From Clostridium beijerinckii HUN142 (lineage in GTDB: Bacteria; Bacillota; Clostridia; Clostridiales; Clostridiaceae): a stretch of DNA of 64,000 nucleotides. The position numbers and the translations under genes are program-made. Positions 17,824-26,619 of the stretch are shown piece after piece. Every line of letters starts with the position of its first letter. Within the stretch, counting starts at the first letter, position 1. Location of the stretch: positions 123,430 through 187,429 of the forward strand of contig NZ_KK211339.1 in NCBI RefSeq assembly GCF_000621745.1, written 5' to 3'. Under the pieces are notes generated by a model. It searched no databases and was not told the DNA's origin. It saw nothing but the letters and a program-made list of their open reading frames with translations.

Positions 17824-19194
17824 CTATCCTTTGTGTAATCTTTCATTGCTAACTATATTTTTAGCAATTTTATGAGCTGTCTTTCCAATTTCATCTGCAT
17901 TCATTGAAATAAGATTTCCATCTTTTGATACTAACTTTCCGTTAACAATAGTCATTTTGGTAAAGCTTGAATTTCCAAGGCATACTAATGAAACAAGTGG
18001 ATCATGGCATCCTGCATACTCAACCTTGTTAAGATCAAATAGTATTATATCAGCCGCCTTTCCAACATCAAGTCTCCCAGTATCAGGCCTTCCTAAAACA
18101 TCTGCACCACCTCTAGTTGCAATCTTTAGTATTTCGTAAGCATTAAGTCCGTCAGCTCCATACTTTAAATGATTTAGAAGGTACGCACGTCTAACTTCTT
18201 CCCACATGTTCGAACCATCGTTACTTGCACTTCCGTCAACTGCTATACTTATATGTCCACCTTTTTTAAAAATTTCAGAAGTTCTACAGATGCCACTATT
18301 AAGTTTCATATTTGATGAAGGACAGTGGGCAATACCAGTTCCATTCAATCTATCTATTTCTGAATCGCTAAAGTGTATTCCATGTGCATACCAAACATCA
18401 GGACCAAGCCATTCAAGTTCTTCCATAAGCTCAAAGGGTCTTCTTCCATATTTTTCGATACAAAATCTCTCTTCATCAATGGTTTCTGCAAGATGAGTAT
18501 GAAGCATAACTCCTCTTTTTCTGGCTAAGTTCTTAGTTTCAAGCATTAATTCTTTGGTAACTGAAAATGGTGAACATGGTGCAAGAGCTATTCTTGTCAT
18601 TGCAAAATCATTTGTATCATGGTATTTGCTTATAAGTCTATCGCTATCCTCTAATATTTTACTTTCAGCTTGAACAACTGACATTGGAGGAAGTCCACCA
18701 TGATCTCTACCTAAAGACATAGAACCTCTTGTAGCAGTAAAGCGAATTCCAATTTCTTGTGCTGCTCTTATTTGTTCATCAATTAATGTGTCAGGTTGGT
18801 TCTTTGGAAATACGTAGTGATGGTCTGAAGTTAAGGTACATCCAGTTCTTAAAAGTTCACTAAAACCTACTAGACCTCCATAATATACAGCATCTGGAGT
18901 TATATTTTTCCAAAATTCATAAAGCCCAATAAGCCATGGGAAAAGTGGCTTTTCTTGAACTTCTTTTATTCCCCTAAATAACGTTTGATACAAGTGGTGG
19001 TGAGTATTTACAAACCCTGGCAAAGCCACAAGTCCAGTACAATCAATAATTTCGGTTTCAGCAGGTACTTCAAGGCAAGTAGCTATTGAAGTAATTTTAG
19101 GTCCTTCAATTAATATATCTACATTTTCAAATACATCTTCTCTGTCATTGAATGTTATGGCATGTCTAATGTTCTTTAAAATTAATTTCTTCAT
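17824..19194 (-). CDS. 8-oxoguanine-deaminase-like amidohydrolase
   Basis: A 456-residue zinc-dependent deaminase of the TrzA/AtzB (cytosine/guanine deaminase) superfamily. It shows the first metal motif GFVNTHHHLYQTL near residue 61, LHTHLAET near 235 (metal His), AHGIHFSD near 265, and the catalytic Asp in ISIAVDGSASNDG near 320. These match bacterial 8-oxoguanine deaminases, which convert 8-oxoguanine to uric acid; close relatives act on isocytosine or s-triazines, so substrate is probable, not certain. I take the second of two adjacent ATGs (8 nt from AAGGAGG); the first gives one extra residue. A terminator-like hairpin precedes the ribosome binding site. Confidence 0.75.
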   Translation of the reverse strand: MKKLILKNIRHAITFNDREDVFENVDILIEGPKITSIATCLEVPAETEIIDCTGLVALPGFVNTHHHLYQTLFRGIKEVQEKPLFPWLIGLYEFWKNITPDAVYYGGLVGFSELLRTGCTLTSDHHYVFPKNQPDTLIDEQIRAAQEIGIRFTATRGSMSLGRDHGGLPPMSVVQAESKILEDSDRLISKYHDTNDFAMTRIALAPCSPFSVTKELMLETKNLARKRGVMLHTHLAETIDEERFCIEKYGRRPFELMEELEWLGPDVWYAHGIHFSDSEIDRLNGTGIAHCPSSNMKLNSGICRTSEIFKKGGHISIAVDGSASNDGSNMWEEVRRAYLLNHLKYGADGLNAYEILKIATRGGADVLGRPDTGRLDVGKAADIILFDLNKVEYAGCHDPLVSLVCLGNSSFTKMTIVNGKLVSKDGNLISMNADEIGKTAHKIAKNIVSNERLHKG

Positions 19195-19218
19195 CATAAG
19201 ATCCTCCTTAAAATAAAA

Positions 19219-19253
19219 AACCACTTTGAAATGAGTAATTTCAAAGTGGTTAA
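19219..19253 (-). terminator. Leader terminator (attenuator) of the amidohydrolase gene
   Basis: Read on the minus strand, AACCACTTTGAAAT pairs perfectly with ATTTCAAAGTGGTT across a 5-nt loop and is followed by TTTTTATTTT. It ends just upstream of the AAGGAGG of the gene at 19194. The T-tract is on the minus side, so the gene must be transcribed through it, suggesting premature termination as control. Confidence 0.65.
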
Positions 19254-19303
19254 CTCTACACGTTTTTGCGCAAATATAAAATTATATGTTCCTTGGTATT
19301 ATA

Positions 19304-19322
19304 ATATCAATTGTTTTGATAT
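19304..19322 (-). promoter_or_regulatory. Inverted repeat upstream of amidohydrolase
   Basis: ATATCAA-TTGTT-TTGATAT forms a 7-bp inverted repeat about 55 bp upstream of the leader terminator. It could be an operator or lie near the promoter; a TATAAT-like element overlaps on the minus strand. Weak evidence. Confidence 0.3.
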
Positions 19323-19830
19323 TTGTATAGTTTTATTTATAGTTTTTATAATAAATTTTATCTTTCATATGAATATAGAAGGATTCCTGTGGTTTAGTAT
19401 CTAAAAATATAATTTGGTGGATTTCAAAGGTTTTCCTTGTTTTTGAGGACAAACACACAGGGTTTAAAAGTATTTTTAATCAATTTTTACTTGCAAGGAC
19501 AACGCCTTACAGAATGTGGATATAGCAAGTTTCTCTGTCGTTATTTGTATTGATAAACAATATTCTAAGATGGGTAAATAAGTGGTATTATGGAAGATAG
19601 TGGGCAGTTAAGCACTTTTATAAAAAATATAGATAAGAGGCTTTTGAGGAGTCTTGAAAAAGAAATATTCAAAAATTCCCATATTAATAAAAACTATACT
19701 GAAGTGACATTTAAAATACAAGAAATTAGTCCGATACTAAATCTTTATTGTAACTCTTAGTTAAGCACTGAAGAAGTGGAACAACTATTATATATGATAT
19801 TTTAATGAGGTATAAAATTATTTATTTTTT
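19323..19830. other. Gene-poor stretch with a partial repeat and a doubtful 56-aa reading
   Basis: 19417-19437 matches the first 20 bases of the 97-bp repeat family (GGTGGATTTCAAAGGTT) and then diverges. 19590-19760 (+) encodes 56 residues (MEDSGQLSTFIKNIDKRLLRSLEK...), but no ribosome binding site precedes it. It may be a gene fragment. Nothing else is visible. Confidence 0.35.
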
Positions 19831-19838
19831 GGGGGGGG
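19831..19838 (+). promoter_or_regulatory. G8 homopolymer forming the ribosome binding site
   Basis: The Shine-Dalgarno region of the next kinase is TTTTTTGGGGGGGGATTCTTATG. A run of eight G in such AT-rich DNA is exceptional. Slippage would alter SD strength or spacing, so it is a candidate phase-variable translation switch. Confidence 0.4.
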
Positions 19839-19844
19839 ATTCTT

Positions 19845-22577
19845 ATGAACAATACTTCTTACGCAACAGACTATAAAGAACTTCCTTTTATTGTGGAAAG
19901 TGATGGTTTAATTATAGAGGTAAGTAAGGCATTTGTACAATTGACTGAATATAGCATAGATGATTTTCTAAATAAAAATATAGAAGATTTATTTACAACT
20001 TTAAGAGTCAGTCCAGAGGTCAACTATGAAGAAGTTGATAGCTCAGCCGACTATTTTTTGTTTACAAAATCACTTGAAGTTAGGTTTGTAAACATTGAAG
20101 TTATACAGGAAAGAGATAAACAATTATATATTTTTAAGGAAAAGTCAAACTCAAGACTAGAAGAGAAGTTTCAGTATATCGAACATCTTTATAAAGCCAA
20201 CAAGTCTGGTATTGCTATTTACTCTGCACCTGACCCAACTCTTCTAAGAGCAAATGAAACTTACATAGGCTTTTTAAATGAGCCGTTTAATATAAAAGAA
20301 AACAGTATTGGGAGAAAGCCAGAGGAATTTGTAAAAGGATATAAAGGAAGTGTTTATGAGGAAATTTGGACAAACTTGTTGAATACAAATGAAGTTTTTT
20401 ATGCAAATGAGATTCCGTACGATAGATACGACAGAGGTATAACCTATTGGGATTCTTCCATTGTACCCATATATGAGAATGGGACAATAAGGTATTTTGT
20501 GGAAAATGTTACCGAAGTAACAGAACATGTACAAAATCGCAAGTTTTTTGAAGAAAAGAACAAAGAATTAAAAAAGCAGGCGGAACAATTAAGGTTGATT
20601 TCGGAAAATATGAAGGACGCCTTGTATATTATCAACAAGAATGGAGATTATGAATATATCAATGAAGTAGGCAAAAAATACGCTTACCAACCAGAGAATA
20701 TCAGCAAGGTTGGTGACAGCTTGGTTAATACATCATTTTATAATGAGAACGGAAGGAAATTAACGAGGGATGAACTGCCTTCTTCAAGGCTATTAAGAGG
20801 AGAGAAAATAGAAAATGTAGTACTCAGGGTTGAGAAACCGAACGGCACAGCATATTTGAACTTTAATGGCGGCCCGATTTATAATGATGCTGAAGAATTG
20901 ACTTCCGCAATATTATGCTTCAGTGATGTGACCAACAAATATATAAATGAGCAAGAGATAAGGGAAAAGAAAGAATTGCTGGAGGCAATCATTGAGAATA
21001 TATCCGATGGCTTAATAGTTTTTGATAGGGAGGGCAACTGTATGCTGCAAAACAAGGCTGCCCTTACGTTTCAATTCTTGTCTAGTCATAAAAACATCAG
21101 TAAAAGTTTTTCTTTTTCAAGATGCTTTGATATAGAAGGCAATGAAGTTCTTTCTTCTGATATGCCTGTAAATCGCATATTAAGTGGACAAAGAATACAA
21201 GAACAGACGCTGGCTATGGAACATCCGGAAGGCAAGAGATACTATGTATTTAATGGGTCACCTCTGTATAATGTGTATGGAAGCTTTGGTAAAGGTGTAT
21301 TACATGTGCGGGACGTTACAGATTCCATAACTAAGAGTGAAATAATCAAGCTTCAAAAAGACCAGCTTGATGCTATATTAGAAAACATGAGGGAAGCCTT
21401 GTTTATATTTGATAAGCACGGCAAGTATATTCTTATAAACAAGACAGGCAGACAGCGTTTCGGTAGAGCAATTGATAAGGCGGGGGAGAGCTATGAATTT
21501 TCAGAATATTATGACCTTAACGGAAATAAAGTTCCCTTTGAGGATACTCCTAATTATCATGTATTACATGGCAAAACAGTAATTGAAAAAGTAATGCTTA
21601 TGAAATCTCAAACACAAGAGATTTATATAAGTGTGAGTGGCTCCCCTATATTTGATGACAAAGGAAACTTCATATATGGAGTTGTTACAAGCCATGATGT
21701 AACTGAAAAGATAATGTATGAAGCAAAACTAAATCAGCAGCAGGAGCTTCTTCTAAAGGCCGAAAGAGGTCAGAGACAAGCTCTTGAGAAAAACATGGAG
21801 ATGAAGGATGAGTTTCTATCACTAATATCTCATGAATTCAGGACACCACTAAATGTAATTAATGCAGCTATACAAGCAATGAATTATATCTGTGAAGATG
21901 AACTGCCTGATAAAGCAAAAAAATACATTAATATAATAAGGCAAAATACTTTTAGGCAGCTTAGATTGGTAAATAACCTTTTAGATATTACTCGGGTTAA
22001 TGCAGGAAGGATTAAAATTAATAAAAAGAATATAGATATAGTATTTTTAACAAATTCAATCATAAAGTCGGTTTCCACATATGCTTTACAAAAGGGTGTT
22101 GCTGTAATTTTCTCTTCCTCTATAACAAGTAAAATAGTGGGAATAGATGATGAAAAGTACGAGAGGATACTTCTTAACCTTCTATCAAATGCCATTAAAT
22201 TTACCCCTGCAGGAAAACTGATAGTTGTAAAGTTACGAACTACAAAAAATAAAGTATGTATTGAAGTCAAAGATAATGGTATAGGAATACCAGAGGAGAA
22301 GATAGATGTTATATTTGATAGATTTGGTCAAGTTGATAGCTCGTTATCAAGACAGGCGGAAGGTGCCGGTATTGGGTTATCACTTGTTAAAAGATTTGTT
22401 GATGCATTAGATGGAAGCATATCAGTTAAAAGTAAGATTGGTAAAGGAAGTACATTTAAAATTATGTTTCCAAATGAGCAGGTTATAGAGGAGCTAGATA
22501 CAGAAACAGCAACGGATTTATTGGACAATCGCCTTGTTCAGGTTACAACTGTAGAGTTTTCTGATATTTATTTATAG
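19845..22577 (+). CDS. Orphan multi-PAS sensor histidine kinase
   Basis: A 910-residue cytoplasmic kinase without membrane helices. About five PAS modules occupy residues 10-635; the repeated phrases YFNGSP, LNFNGGPIYND and SVSGSPIFDDKG mark their ends. The HisKA box SLISHEFRTPLN (His663) and HATPase_c with N box ERILLNLLSNAIKF, DNGIGIPEE and GAGIGLSLVKRF follow. There is no adjacent response regulator. In clostridia such orphan kinases commonly feed Spo0A, but that is only a family expectation here. The C-terminus extends beyond the kinase core and ends VEFSDIYL, nearly identical to the end of the kinase at 57275-59209. Translation starts after a G8 tract. Confidence 0.9.
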   Translation: MNNTSYATDYKELPFIVESDGLIIEVSKAFVQLTEYSIDDFLNKNIEDLFTTLRVSPEVNYEEVDSSADYFLFTKSLEVRFVNIEVIQERDKQLYIFKEKSNSRLEEKFQYIEHLYKANKSGIAIYSAPDPTLLRANETYIGFLNEPFNIKENSIGRKPEEFVKGYKGSVYEEIWTNLLNTNEVFYANEIPYDRYDRGITYWDSSIVPIYENGTIRYFVENVTEVTEHVQNRKFFEEKNKELKKQAEQLRLISENMKDALYIINKNGDYEYINEVGKKYAYQPENISKVGDSLVNTSFYNENGRKLTRDELPSSRLLRGEKIENVVLRVEKPNGTAYLNFNGGPIYNDAEELTSAILCFSDVTNKYINEQEIREKKELLEAIIENISDGLIVFDREGNCMLQNKAALTFQFLSSHKNISKSFSFSRCFDIEGNEVLSSDMPVNRILSGQRIQEQTLAMEHPEGKRYYVFNGSPLYNVYGSFGKGVLHVRDVTDSITKSEIIKLQKDQLDAILENMREALFIFDKHGKYILINKTGRQRFGRAIDKAGESYEFSEYYDLNGNKVPFEDTPNYHVLHGKTVIEKVMLMKSQTQEIYISVSGSPIFDDKGNFIYGVVTSHDVTEKIMYEAKLNQQQELLLKAERGQRQALEKNMEMKDEFLSLISHEFRTPLNVINAAIQAMNYICEDELPDKAKKYINIIRQNTFRQLRLVNNLLDITRVNAGRIKINKKNIDIVFLTNSIIKSVSTYALQKGVAVIFSSSITSKIVGIDDEKYERILLNLLSNAIKFTPAGKLIVVKLRTTKNKVCIEVKDNGIGIPEEKIDVIFDRFGQVDSSLSRQAEGAGIGLSLVKRFVDALDGSISVKSKIGKGSTFKIMFPNEQVIEELDTETATDLLDNRLVQVTTVEFSDIYL

Positions 22578-22758
22578 TAGGTCGTAAATTAAGTTGCTCA
22601 ATGTTATTCATATTATTTATTATCATACAGATTCAATACAATATGAATTTTTTAGATTTTAAACGTTGTAGATTCAGTCGCCTTTTCAGTTAGTTTTCAA
22701 TGAAACTATGGCAAAATCTGATTATATATTAGTTTGTAATCTTCTTTTTTAATGAACT

Positions 22759-22790
22759 AAAGGCAACCTTAATTGGTTGTCTTTGTAATT
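22759..22790 (+). terminator. Hairpin after histidine kinase
   Basis: AAAGgCAACC pairs with GGTTGtCTTT around TTAATT. The T-tract that follows is weak. It lies about 180 bp after the kinase stop. Confidence 0.45.
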
Positions 22791-22856
22791 TCAACATTGT
22801 TGTTAAACATAGCATTAAGGGCACCCACGAATGTCCAGTGCACAAAGTCGGCATAG

Positions 22857-23030
22857 CTACAGTATACTCGGTCTCGTACATATTCAGGAAAATTGACAGA
22901 AGGAATAGTGGAGAAGATACTTAGCAATTCATCAGAGCATCATCGTGGCATAAAAGTGATGCTTGAGAGCGGTATTGTGGGCAGGGTGAAAGAGATAAAT
23001 AAAAGTATAGAATATTGCAAAAAGATATAG
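22857..23030 (+). pseudogene. YwbE-family fragment
   Basis: An open reading without a start codon encodes TYSGKLTEGIVEKILSNSS and then RGIKVMLESGIVGRVKEINK. This matches the conserved core of the small YwbE family (…TGKLT.GIVK.ILT.S..HP.GIKV.L..G.VGRV.EI). The first part of the gene (about 20-25 residues) is lost and an in-frame stop lies directly upstream. The fragment lies alone between the kinase and the Bce module. Confidence 0.6.
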
Positions 23031-23131
23031 AGATCAGCAACTAGGGAGAGGTACAATTTTGCGGATTTATTTAGAGTAACTATTAAATTCTTGAGTTATC
23101 AATGTAATAATGCAAGCTATTGATTAACAGA

Positions 23132-23159
23132 AAAGCAGGGTGATAGTACACCCTGCTTT
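23132..23159 (-). terminator. Terminator of the Bce-type operon
   Basis: AAAGCAGGGTG pairs perfectly with CACCCTGCTTT; on the minus strand it is followed by TCTGTT. It sits 14 bp beyond the permease stop. Confidence 0.7.
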
Positions 23160-23172
23160 ACAAATTTATATA

Positions 23173-25197
23173 TTAATTGCTATTCTTAACTATTCTTTTA
23201 AAGCTAAAATATGTTGCATAAAAATATCCACCATATATCACAATAAGTGCTAAGGATATCATGAGGGAAGAACCTTGAAAAATACTTTTATTACCAGTCC
23301 TAAGTATTTTATTAGCTACAGTTATTCCAACTATTGAATGTATGATTGCCAAAGCTAAAGGCACCATAAAGTATATAAGTGTCTGTACTAGTATAGATTT
23401 ATTTATCATCTTTTCAGTAACACCAATTTTTTTAAGAGAATTGTATCTATTCACACTATCGCTTGCTTCTGATAACTGTTGTAAGGCCAGTATTGCAGCA
23501 CTAGATATCAAAAATACTATACCTAAGTATATGCCTAGAAATACAATAAGAGCTGATGGGCCATATACGCTTGCATAAAGCTGTTCTAGTGTATTTCCAT
23601 AGATAAGCATAAAGTCATCCTTTTCGAGTTTGTACTTTTCAAGCTCAACAAATAAATTTGAGAATCTTTCCTTAGACTTTTCATAATTATTGCCTTTGAA
23701 GATTGCATTAAAGGACGATGCATGCGGCTCTAATGTTCCTTCAAAGTTGTCGGGGATTATGAAATAAAGGAATTCCAAACTAGCTTTTGAACTAATTATA
23801 TTTTCTGTTATTGGCATTTTATTTTTTATGTTATAAGTTTTATTCTCTATAACTGCAGAGTTTTCATTTTTCATGAATATATCGAAGGCATTGATAGAAT
23901 GTTCATAGTTGGATACAACTAAGATCTCATTATCCTTTAAGCTTATGGGTTGCTGCCCCAGAAGCTGTCTTATTGAATTATATTCTGATATTTTTACAGC
24001 TGATATAGGACCATCTGTATAGTTTGACTGAAGTTCCTTTTGCTCGTTTTTGCTTAAATACTTGATTAATAAATCGTTTAAGGAAAGATCAAGCTTGTAT
24101 TCAGTAAAAAAGACATGTTTTTCGTAAGGCTCAAATTTAAAATTTGCTTTCTCAAGGGATTCCTTAATATCTTTTGTCTTTTGATCTTTTATATTAATAT
24201 CTAGTTTAGCCGAAGCATCAAAAGAAGTATTTCCCTTAAGCATTGTATCTAGGCTACCTTTATAGCCAAACATGGTGAATAAAAGTGTGATAGTTAAAAA
24301 AAGCATAAGACATATTGTGGTCATTGATAAAAAGTTAGTAGTTATTTTGTTATTTATTTGTCTGAGTATAAATATATTTAAGTTTTTAAGATATATTTTT
24401 TGGCTCTTTTGAATCACATTGATTAAGAAGCTGGAAAGACTGAAAAAGAACATTAGGGTTCCTATAACGCCCAGTAGTATGGAGGCTATAAAAGTAGTAT
24501 TATCAGGAGCTACTCCAACCTTTAACACCATGCTGTAAGCTGTTATAAGTGCTGCTGCTGACAGAAGAAATATAACTATTGAAATAACAGGATTTTTCAG
24601 CTTTATGTCTTCATTTTTCTTTGCAGCATTTATCATGTCGATAAGCTTATACTTAGAGATAATAACCTGATTAAATATAATCACTAGAAGGAATATTATT
24701 CCAAAGTATATAGACGATTTAATTATTGCACTTATTGATATAATAAATCTGTATTTATTCATATCAACTACCAAAAGTTTTGCCGTAATAACTGATAAGC
24801 CTTGGGAAACTATAATACCAAGTAAGATTCCAGCCGCCAGAGACAATAAACCGATTAAAAAAGTTTCCAGTATTAAAATTCTTGAAATTTTGCTTTTCGG
24901 CATACCTAAGGTCATATATATACCTAATTCTTTTTTGCGCTTTTTTATTAAGAAATTATTAGCATAAATTATAAGTCCTCCTAAAATAAAGGATACAAAT
25001 ACAGATGTTCCTGCTATAAGCTTATTTAGGGTTATTACATAAGCTTTAGTACTTTTTCCAATCTCAAGCAATGATGTTTGGGCCTCAATAGAATTAAAAC
25101 TGTAGAATATGCATACAGCAAAGGTTAAGGTTAGAAAATATATAGAATAATCTTTAAAACTTCTTTTTACATTATTCGCTGCTATTTTAAAAAACAT
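23173..25197 (-). CDS. Bce-type ABC transporter permease
   Basis: A 674-residue FtsX-family permease of antimicrobial-peptide detoxification systems. It begins MFFKIAANNVKRSFKDYSIYFLTLTFAVCIFYSF, the typical BceB start. Ten membrane segments are expected, with a large extracellular domain (about residues 310-520) between helices 7 and 8, the peptide-sensing part. The start at 25197 overlaps the ATPase gene by 11 bp. With the adjacent kinase that has no extracellular sensor, it would both expel or release cell-wall-active peptides and signal flux to the kinase. Which peptide is not readable. Confidence 0.88.
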   Translation of the reverse strand: MFFKIAANNVKRSFKDYSIYFLTLTFAVCIFYSFNSIEAQTSLLEIGKSTKAYVITLNKLIAGTSVFVSFILGGLIIYANNFLIKKRKKELGIYMTLGMPKSKISRILILETFLIGLLSLAAGILLGIIVSQGLSVITAKLLVVDMNKYRFIISISAIIKSSIYFGIIFLLVIIFNQVIISKYKLIDMINAAKKNEDIKLKNPVISIVIFLLSAAALITAYSMVLKVGVAPDNTTFIASILLGVIGTLMFFFSLSSFLINVIQKSQKIYLKNLNIFILRQINNKITTNFLSMTTICLMLFLTITLLFTMFGYKGSLDTMLKGNTSFDASAKLDINIKDQKTKDIKESLEKANFKFEPYEKHVFFTEYKLDLSLNDLLIKYLSKNEQKELQSNYTDGPISAVKISEYNSIRQLLGQQPISLKDNEILVVSNYEHSINAFDIFMKNENSAVIENKTYNIKNKMPITENIISSKASLEFLYFIIPDNFEGTLEPHASSFNAIFKGNNYEKSKERFSNLFVELEKYKLEKDDFMLIYGNTLEQLYASVYGPSALIVFLGIYLGIVFLISSAAILALQQLSEASDSVNRYNSLKKIGVTEKMINKSILVQTLIYFMVPLALAIIHSIVGITVANKILRTGNKSIFQGSSLMISLALIVIYGGYFYATYFSFKRIVKNSN

Positions 25198-25954
25198 CGC
25201 TTGCATCTCCTCCAAGTAAAGTTACAATTTCAATTATTTTATTGAAGAATTCCTTTCTTGTATCATTTCCACGGATTAGTTCATTAAAAATCCTTCCATC
25301 CTTAATGAACAAAATTCTGTGGGCATAGCTTGCTGTAAAAGCATCATGAGTCACCATAAGTATGGTAGCCTGAAATTCTTTGTTTAACTTTTCAAAGGAG
25401 TCTAGAAGAAGTCGTGAGGATTTTGAATCTAAAGCGCCAGTAGGCTCATCAGCCAATATAAGTGAAGGTTTAGTTACCAAGGCTCTGGCAGAAGCCACTC
25501 TTTGCTTTTGTCCTCCTGACATTTGGAAAGGATATTTGCTTAGTACATCCGTAATTCCAAGCTTTTCTGAAACTTCTTTTATAGCTGAATCTATTGTAGC
25601 CGCTTTTCTATTTTGTATAGTTAGAGCTAACGCTATATTCTCGTAAGCAGTAAGGGTATCTAAAAGATTAAAATCTTGAAAAATAAACCCTAATTCATCT
25701 CTTCTAAATTCTTCTAATCCTTTTGACTTAAGAGTTGTAATATCTTTTTTATTTATAATAATGTGTCCTGTTGTAACCGTATCAATAGTTGAAATACAAT
25801 TTAAGAGGGTAGTCTTACCGCTGCCTGAGGGGCCCATTATTCCAACGAACTCTCCCTTATCCACTTTAAAAGAGATATTATCAATAGCCTTTGTAATATT
25901 CCCTTTGTTTCCATAGTATTTTTCAATCTTTTGAACATCTAATATGTTTTGCAT
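25187..25954 (-). CDS. Bce-type ABC transporter ATP-binding protein
   Basis: A 255-residue ATPase. Walker A is GPSGSGKTT near residue 40, the Q-loop FQDFNLLD follows, and the signature SGGQKQR and Walker B LILADEPTGALD are intact, with H-loop THD. Start ATG at 25954 has GGAGG 8 nt upstream. It is the energy subunit of the FtsX permease encoded next, in the MacB/BceA family. The operon order on this strand is small exported protein, ATPase, permease. Confidence 0.92.
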   Translation of the reverse strand: MQNILDVQKIEKYYGNKGNITKAIDNISFKVDKGEFVGIMGPSGSGKTTLLNCISTIDTVTTGHIIINKKDITTLKSKGLEEFRRDELGFIFQDFNLLDTLTAYENIALALTIQNRKAATIDSAIKEVSEKLGITDVLSKYPFQMSGGQKQRVASARALVTKPSLILADEPTGALDSKSSRLLLDSFEKLNKEFQATILMVTHDAFTASYAHRILFIKDGRIFNELIRGNDTRKEFFNKIIEIVTLLGGDASDVF

Positions 25955-26015
25955 ACATAATTCCTCCATCACTTTATATGTTTTGCTGGTATTTTCATAC
26001 CAGCTTTATAAATGT

Positions 26016-26432
26016 TTAATTTTTTACGTCAAAATTCCAAATGCCTTCCATTATCTCTTTACCTGCGGAATAGATAGTTACACCATATTGACCTTCTTCA
26101 AGACCTTCGGGAGCTGATAGCGTAGAAGTAAAGTATCCCGATTTGTTTATCTCTATATTTTCATCTACTTTAAATCTGTTCTTTGTTGCGACTTCGCCTT
26201 TATACCACACAACTGTAGCTTTTTTGATAGCAAGCTTTTTGCCTTTTGCAGAAAAATAAACTGTATCTTTTGGTTTAAATGTAGTAGAAGGGGCAGTAGC
26301 TTTTCCGTTATCATCTATACTTTTAGTTATTGAGCTCTCTGTTATTTTAGGACCATTAAAGTATTTGTAAGAAGCGCCGCCAGCACCAATTATAAGCACT
26401 CCTACTAGTATCGGTATTAATAGTTTTTTCAT
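26016..26432 (-). CDS. Small membrane-anchored extracellular protein of the Bce operon
   Basis: A 138-residue protein with an N-terminal hydrophobic segment (LLIPILVGVLIIGAGGASY) and a 110-residue, mainly beta extracellular domain with no cysteine. There is no lipobox, so it is anchored by the uncleaved helix or secreted. AAGGAGG precedes ATG. It is the first gene after the BceR-like box, so it is probably induced with the transporter and may help capture or shield peptide ligands. I know no characterised homologue. Confidence 0.6.
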   Translation of the reverse strand: MKKLLIPILVGVLIIGAGGASYKYFNGPKITESSITKSIDDNGKATAPSTTFKPKDTVYFSAKGKKLAIKKATVVWYKGEVATKNRFKVDENIEINKSGYFTSTLSAPEGLEEGQYGVTIYSAGKEIMEGIWNFDVKN

Positions 26433-26548
26433 AGTAAATTCCTCCTTGTATATAATGAATTGTAAACCTCATATATTAATGTTCTGTCCACAGTTATTAT
26501 CTTACTAGAATTTTTTACAGATACATATTCGTTTATATTTCACTAAAG

Positions 26549-26562
26549 TTACATTTTTGTAA
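26549..26562 (-). promoter_or_regulatory. BceR-like response-regulator box
   Basis: TTACA-N4-TGTAA, an exact inverted repeat with 4-nt spacer, lies about 117 bp upstream of the small exported protein gene on the minus strand. BceR-type regulators are known to bind such TnACA-N4-TGTnA repeats in front of their transporter genes. The adjacent response regulator is the expected binder. Confidence 0.65.
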
Positions 26563-26565
26563 TGT

Positions 26566-26611
26566 AAAAATAAAAGATTCACAGCATCGCAACAAGCAAT
26601 AGCTATGAACC
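26566..26611 (-). terminator. Terminator after the Bce kinase gene
   Basis: On the minus strand GGTTCATAGC pairs (with G-U pairs) with GCTGTGAATC, then TTTTATTTTT. It separates the two-component genes from the transporter genes. Confidence 0.6.
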
Positions 26612-26619
26612 CTTTAATA

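Noticed and set aside
19219..19322. Purine riboswitch in front of the 8-oxoguanine-deaminase-like gene
   Set aside because: The conserved purine-aptamer loop sequences are not found; only a terminator hairpin can be supported.
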